From: Lachnospiraceae bacterium
GTDB lineage: Bacteria > Bacillota > Clostridia > Lachnospirales > Lachnospiraceae
Length of the DNA: 44,492 bases
Direction of reading: 5' to 3'
Assembly: GCA_024681795.1 (NCBI GenBank)
Contig: JAILAD010000026.1
Coordinates: 1 to 44,492, forward strand
The notes beneath the pieces were generated by a model that worked only from the letters and a program-made list of their open reading frames with translations, did no database searches and was not told the origin of the DNA. Shown here piece after piece: positions 44,241 to 44,492 of the stretch. Made by a program: the position numbers and the translations under genes. Each line of letters starts with the position of its first letter. Position 1 is the first letter of the stretch.

Positions 44241-44446
44241 ATGAAAGGAAAAAAATATTGCCTTTACTCGGTGCGAATCCTGTTGATATCTCAGGAAATT
44301 CGATGATATCCACTAAGATGAAGAGTATCGTTCCAATTGTAGAACGACTGTCCCAAATAAGTGAAATGGATGAAGAATTATTTACACCAATACGCACTAT
44401 GCTCGAAATACTTGAAGGATTTGAGAGGAGTGATGATGGTGAATAA
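44241..44446 (+). CDS. Small hypothetical protein over an A7 slippery run
   Basis: ATG 44241 has a strong AAAGGAG site but its frame stops at 44306. The longer protein-like frame (through 44446, including SMISTKMKSIVPIVERLSQISEM and DEELFTPIRTML) is entered by a -1 shift at the A7 run 44249-44255. In the ATG frame this is the classic heptamer A AAA AAA. The combined product would be about 68 residues, acidic and helical at its C-terminus. Alternatives: a base error in the A run, or a GTG start at 44177 for the long frame with no ribosome site. It has no recognised family. Its 3' end overlaps a following tiny ORF. Confidence 0.4.
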
Positions 44447-44477
44447 ACAAAGTTTTTATATGGAGGTAATGAGTTGA
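44433..44477 (+). CDS. Tiny ORF, possible coupling peptide
   Basis: A 14-codon ORF (MMVNKQSFYMEVMS) with GAGGAG upstream. It overlaps the preceding stop by 14 nt and the following TTG start by 3 nt. It may couple translation between genes or be spurious. Confidence 0.25.
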   Translation: MMVNKQSFYMEVMS

Positions 44478-44492
44478 ACACTTTTTTTGAAA
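44474..44492 (+). CDS. Start of a gene running off the window
   Basis: TTG at 44474 with GGAGG 7 nt upstream opens a frame (LNTFFE) that continues to the last base. Too little is visible to identify it. Confidence 0.3.

Overview
The window looks like chromosome of a low-to-moderate G+C Gram-positive anaerobe of the Clostridia, most likely Lachnospiraceae. This is inferred from a type III glutamine synthetase, the DapF/DapL lysine branch, a NifS/NifU pair with no Isc operon, strong AGGAGG-type ribosome binding sites, abundant intrinsic terminators and TTGACA-17-TATAAT-like promoters. Nearly everything is on the + strand. No species can be named from the sequence alone.

Layout. (1) 1-295 is the 3' end of a group II intron: maturase C-terminus, domain V and domain VI. 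(2) 300-7892 holds sulfur genes: a cysteine desulfurase/NifU pair, then a transporter operon. The operon starts with two tiny Cys/Met-rich leader ORFs and an intrinsic terminator. It continues with a lipoprotein that fuses an amino-acid-binding domain to a MetQ/NlpA domain, then MetN and MetI, then two polar-amino-acid permeases and a second ATPase. One operon thus encodes one chimeric receptor and the parts of two different importers. Both transcription units start from promoters carrying the same dyad over the -35 box. (3) 7973-11681 holds an SGNH hydrolase, a glutamate-cysteine-ligase-like/class II amidotransferase-like pair bracketed by oppositely oriented repeats, and a LysR regulator. 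(4) 11740-21281 is a second sulfur amino acid operon behind another Cys/Met leader peptide and terminator: O-acetylhomoserine sulfhydrylase-like enzyme, CMD protein, serine-dehydratase-like Fe-S enzyme, SDR, a complete amino-acid ABC importer, an M20 amidohydrolase and a PatB/MalY beta-lyase. (5) 21325-22489 has a tRNA-like CAU element and a minus-strand lipoprotein.

(6) 22730-36596 is a glutamine and nitrogen block: glnA type III behind two tandem terminators, an Amt-PII fusion, an asparagine-synthetase-like enzyme, pyrG behind a related attenuator, purF, carA and carB. Almost all of these make or use glutamine. Hairpins with A-N2-G-N2 hexaloops overlapping terminators in the glnA and pyrG leaders suggest ANTAR-type antitermination. 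(7) 36615-43597 contains housekeeping genes: dapF, dapL, glmS, purA, guaA. (8) Downstream of guaA the sequence becomes AT-rich and gene-poor, with palindromic terminators, tiny minus-strand ORFs and a small ORF over an A7 slippery run. This may be the edge of an integrated element.

The main theme is control of sulfur amino acid acquisition by Cys/Met-codon leader peptides where many Firmicutes would use a SAM riboswitch or T-box. The second theme is a glutamine regulon. A TACA-N2-TGTA palindrome also recurs five times and is not explained by the genes.
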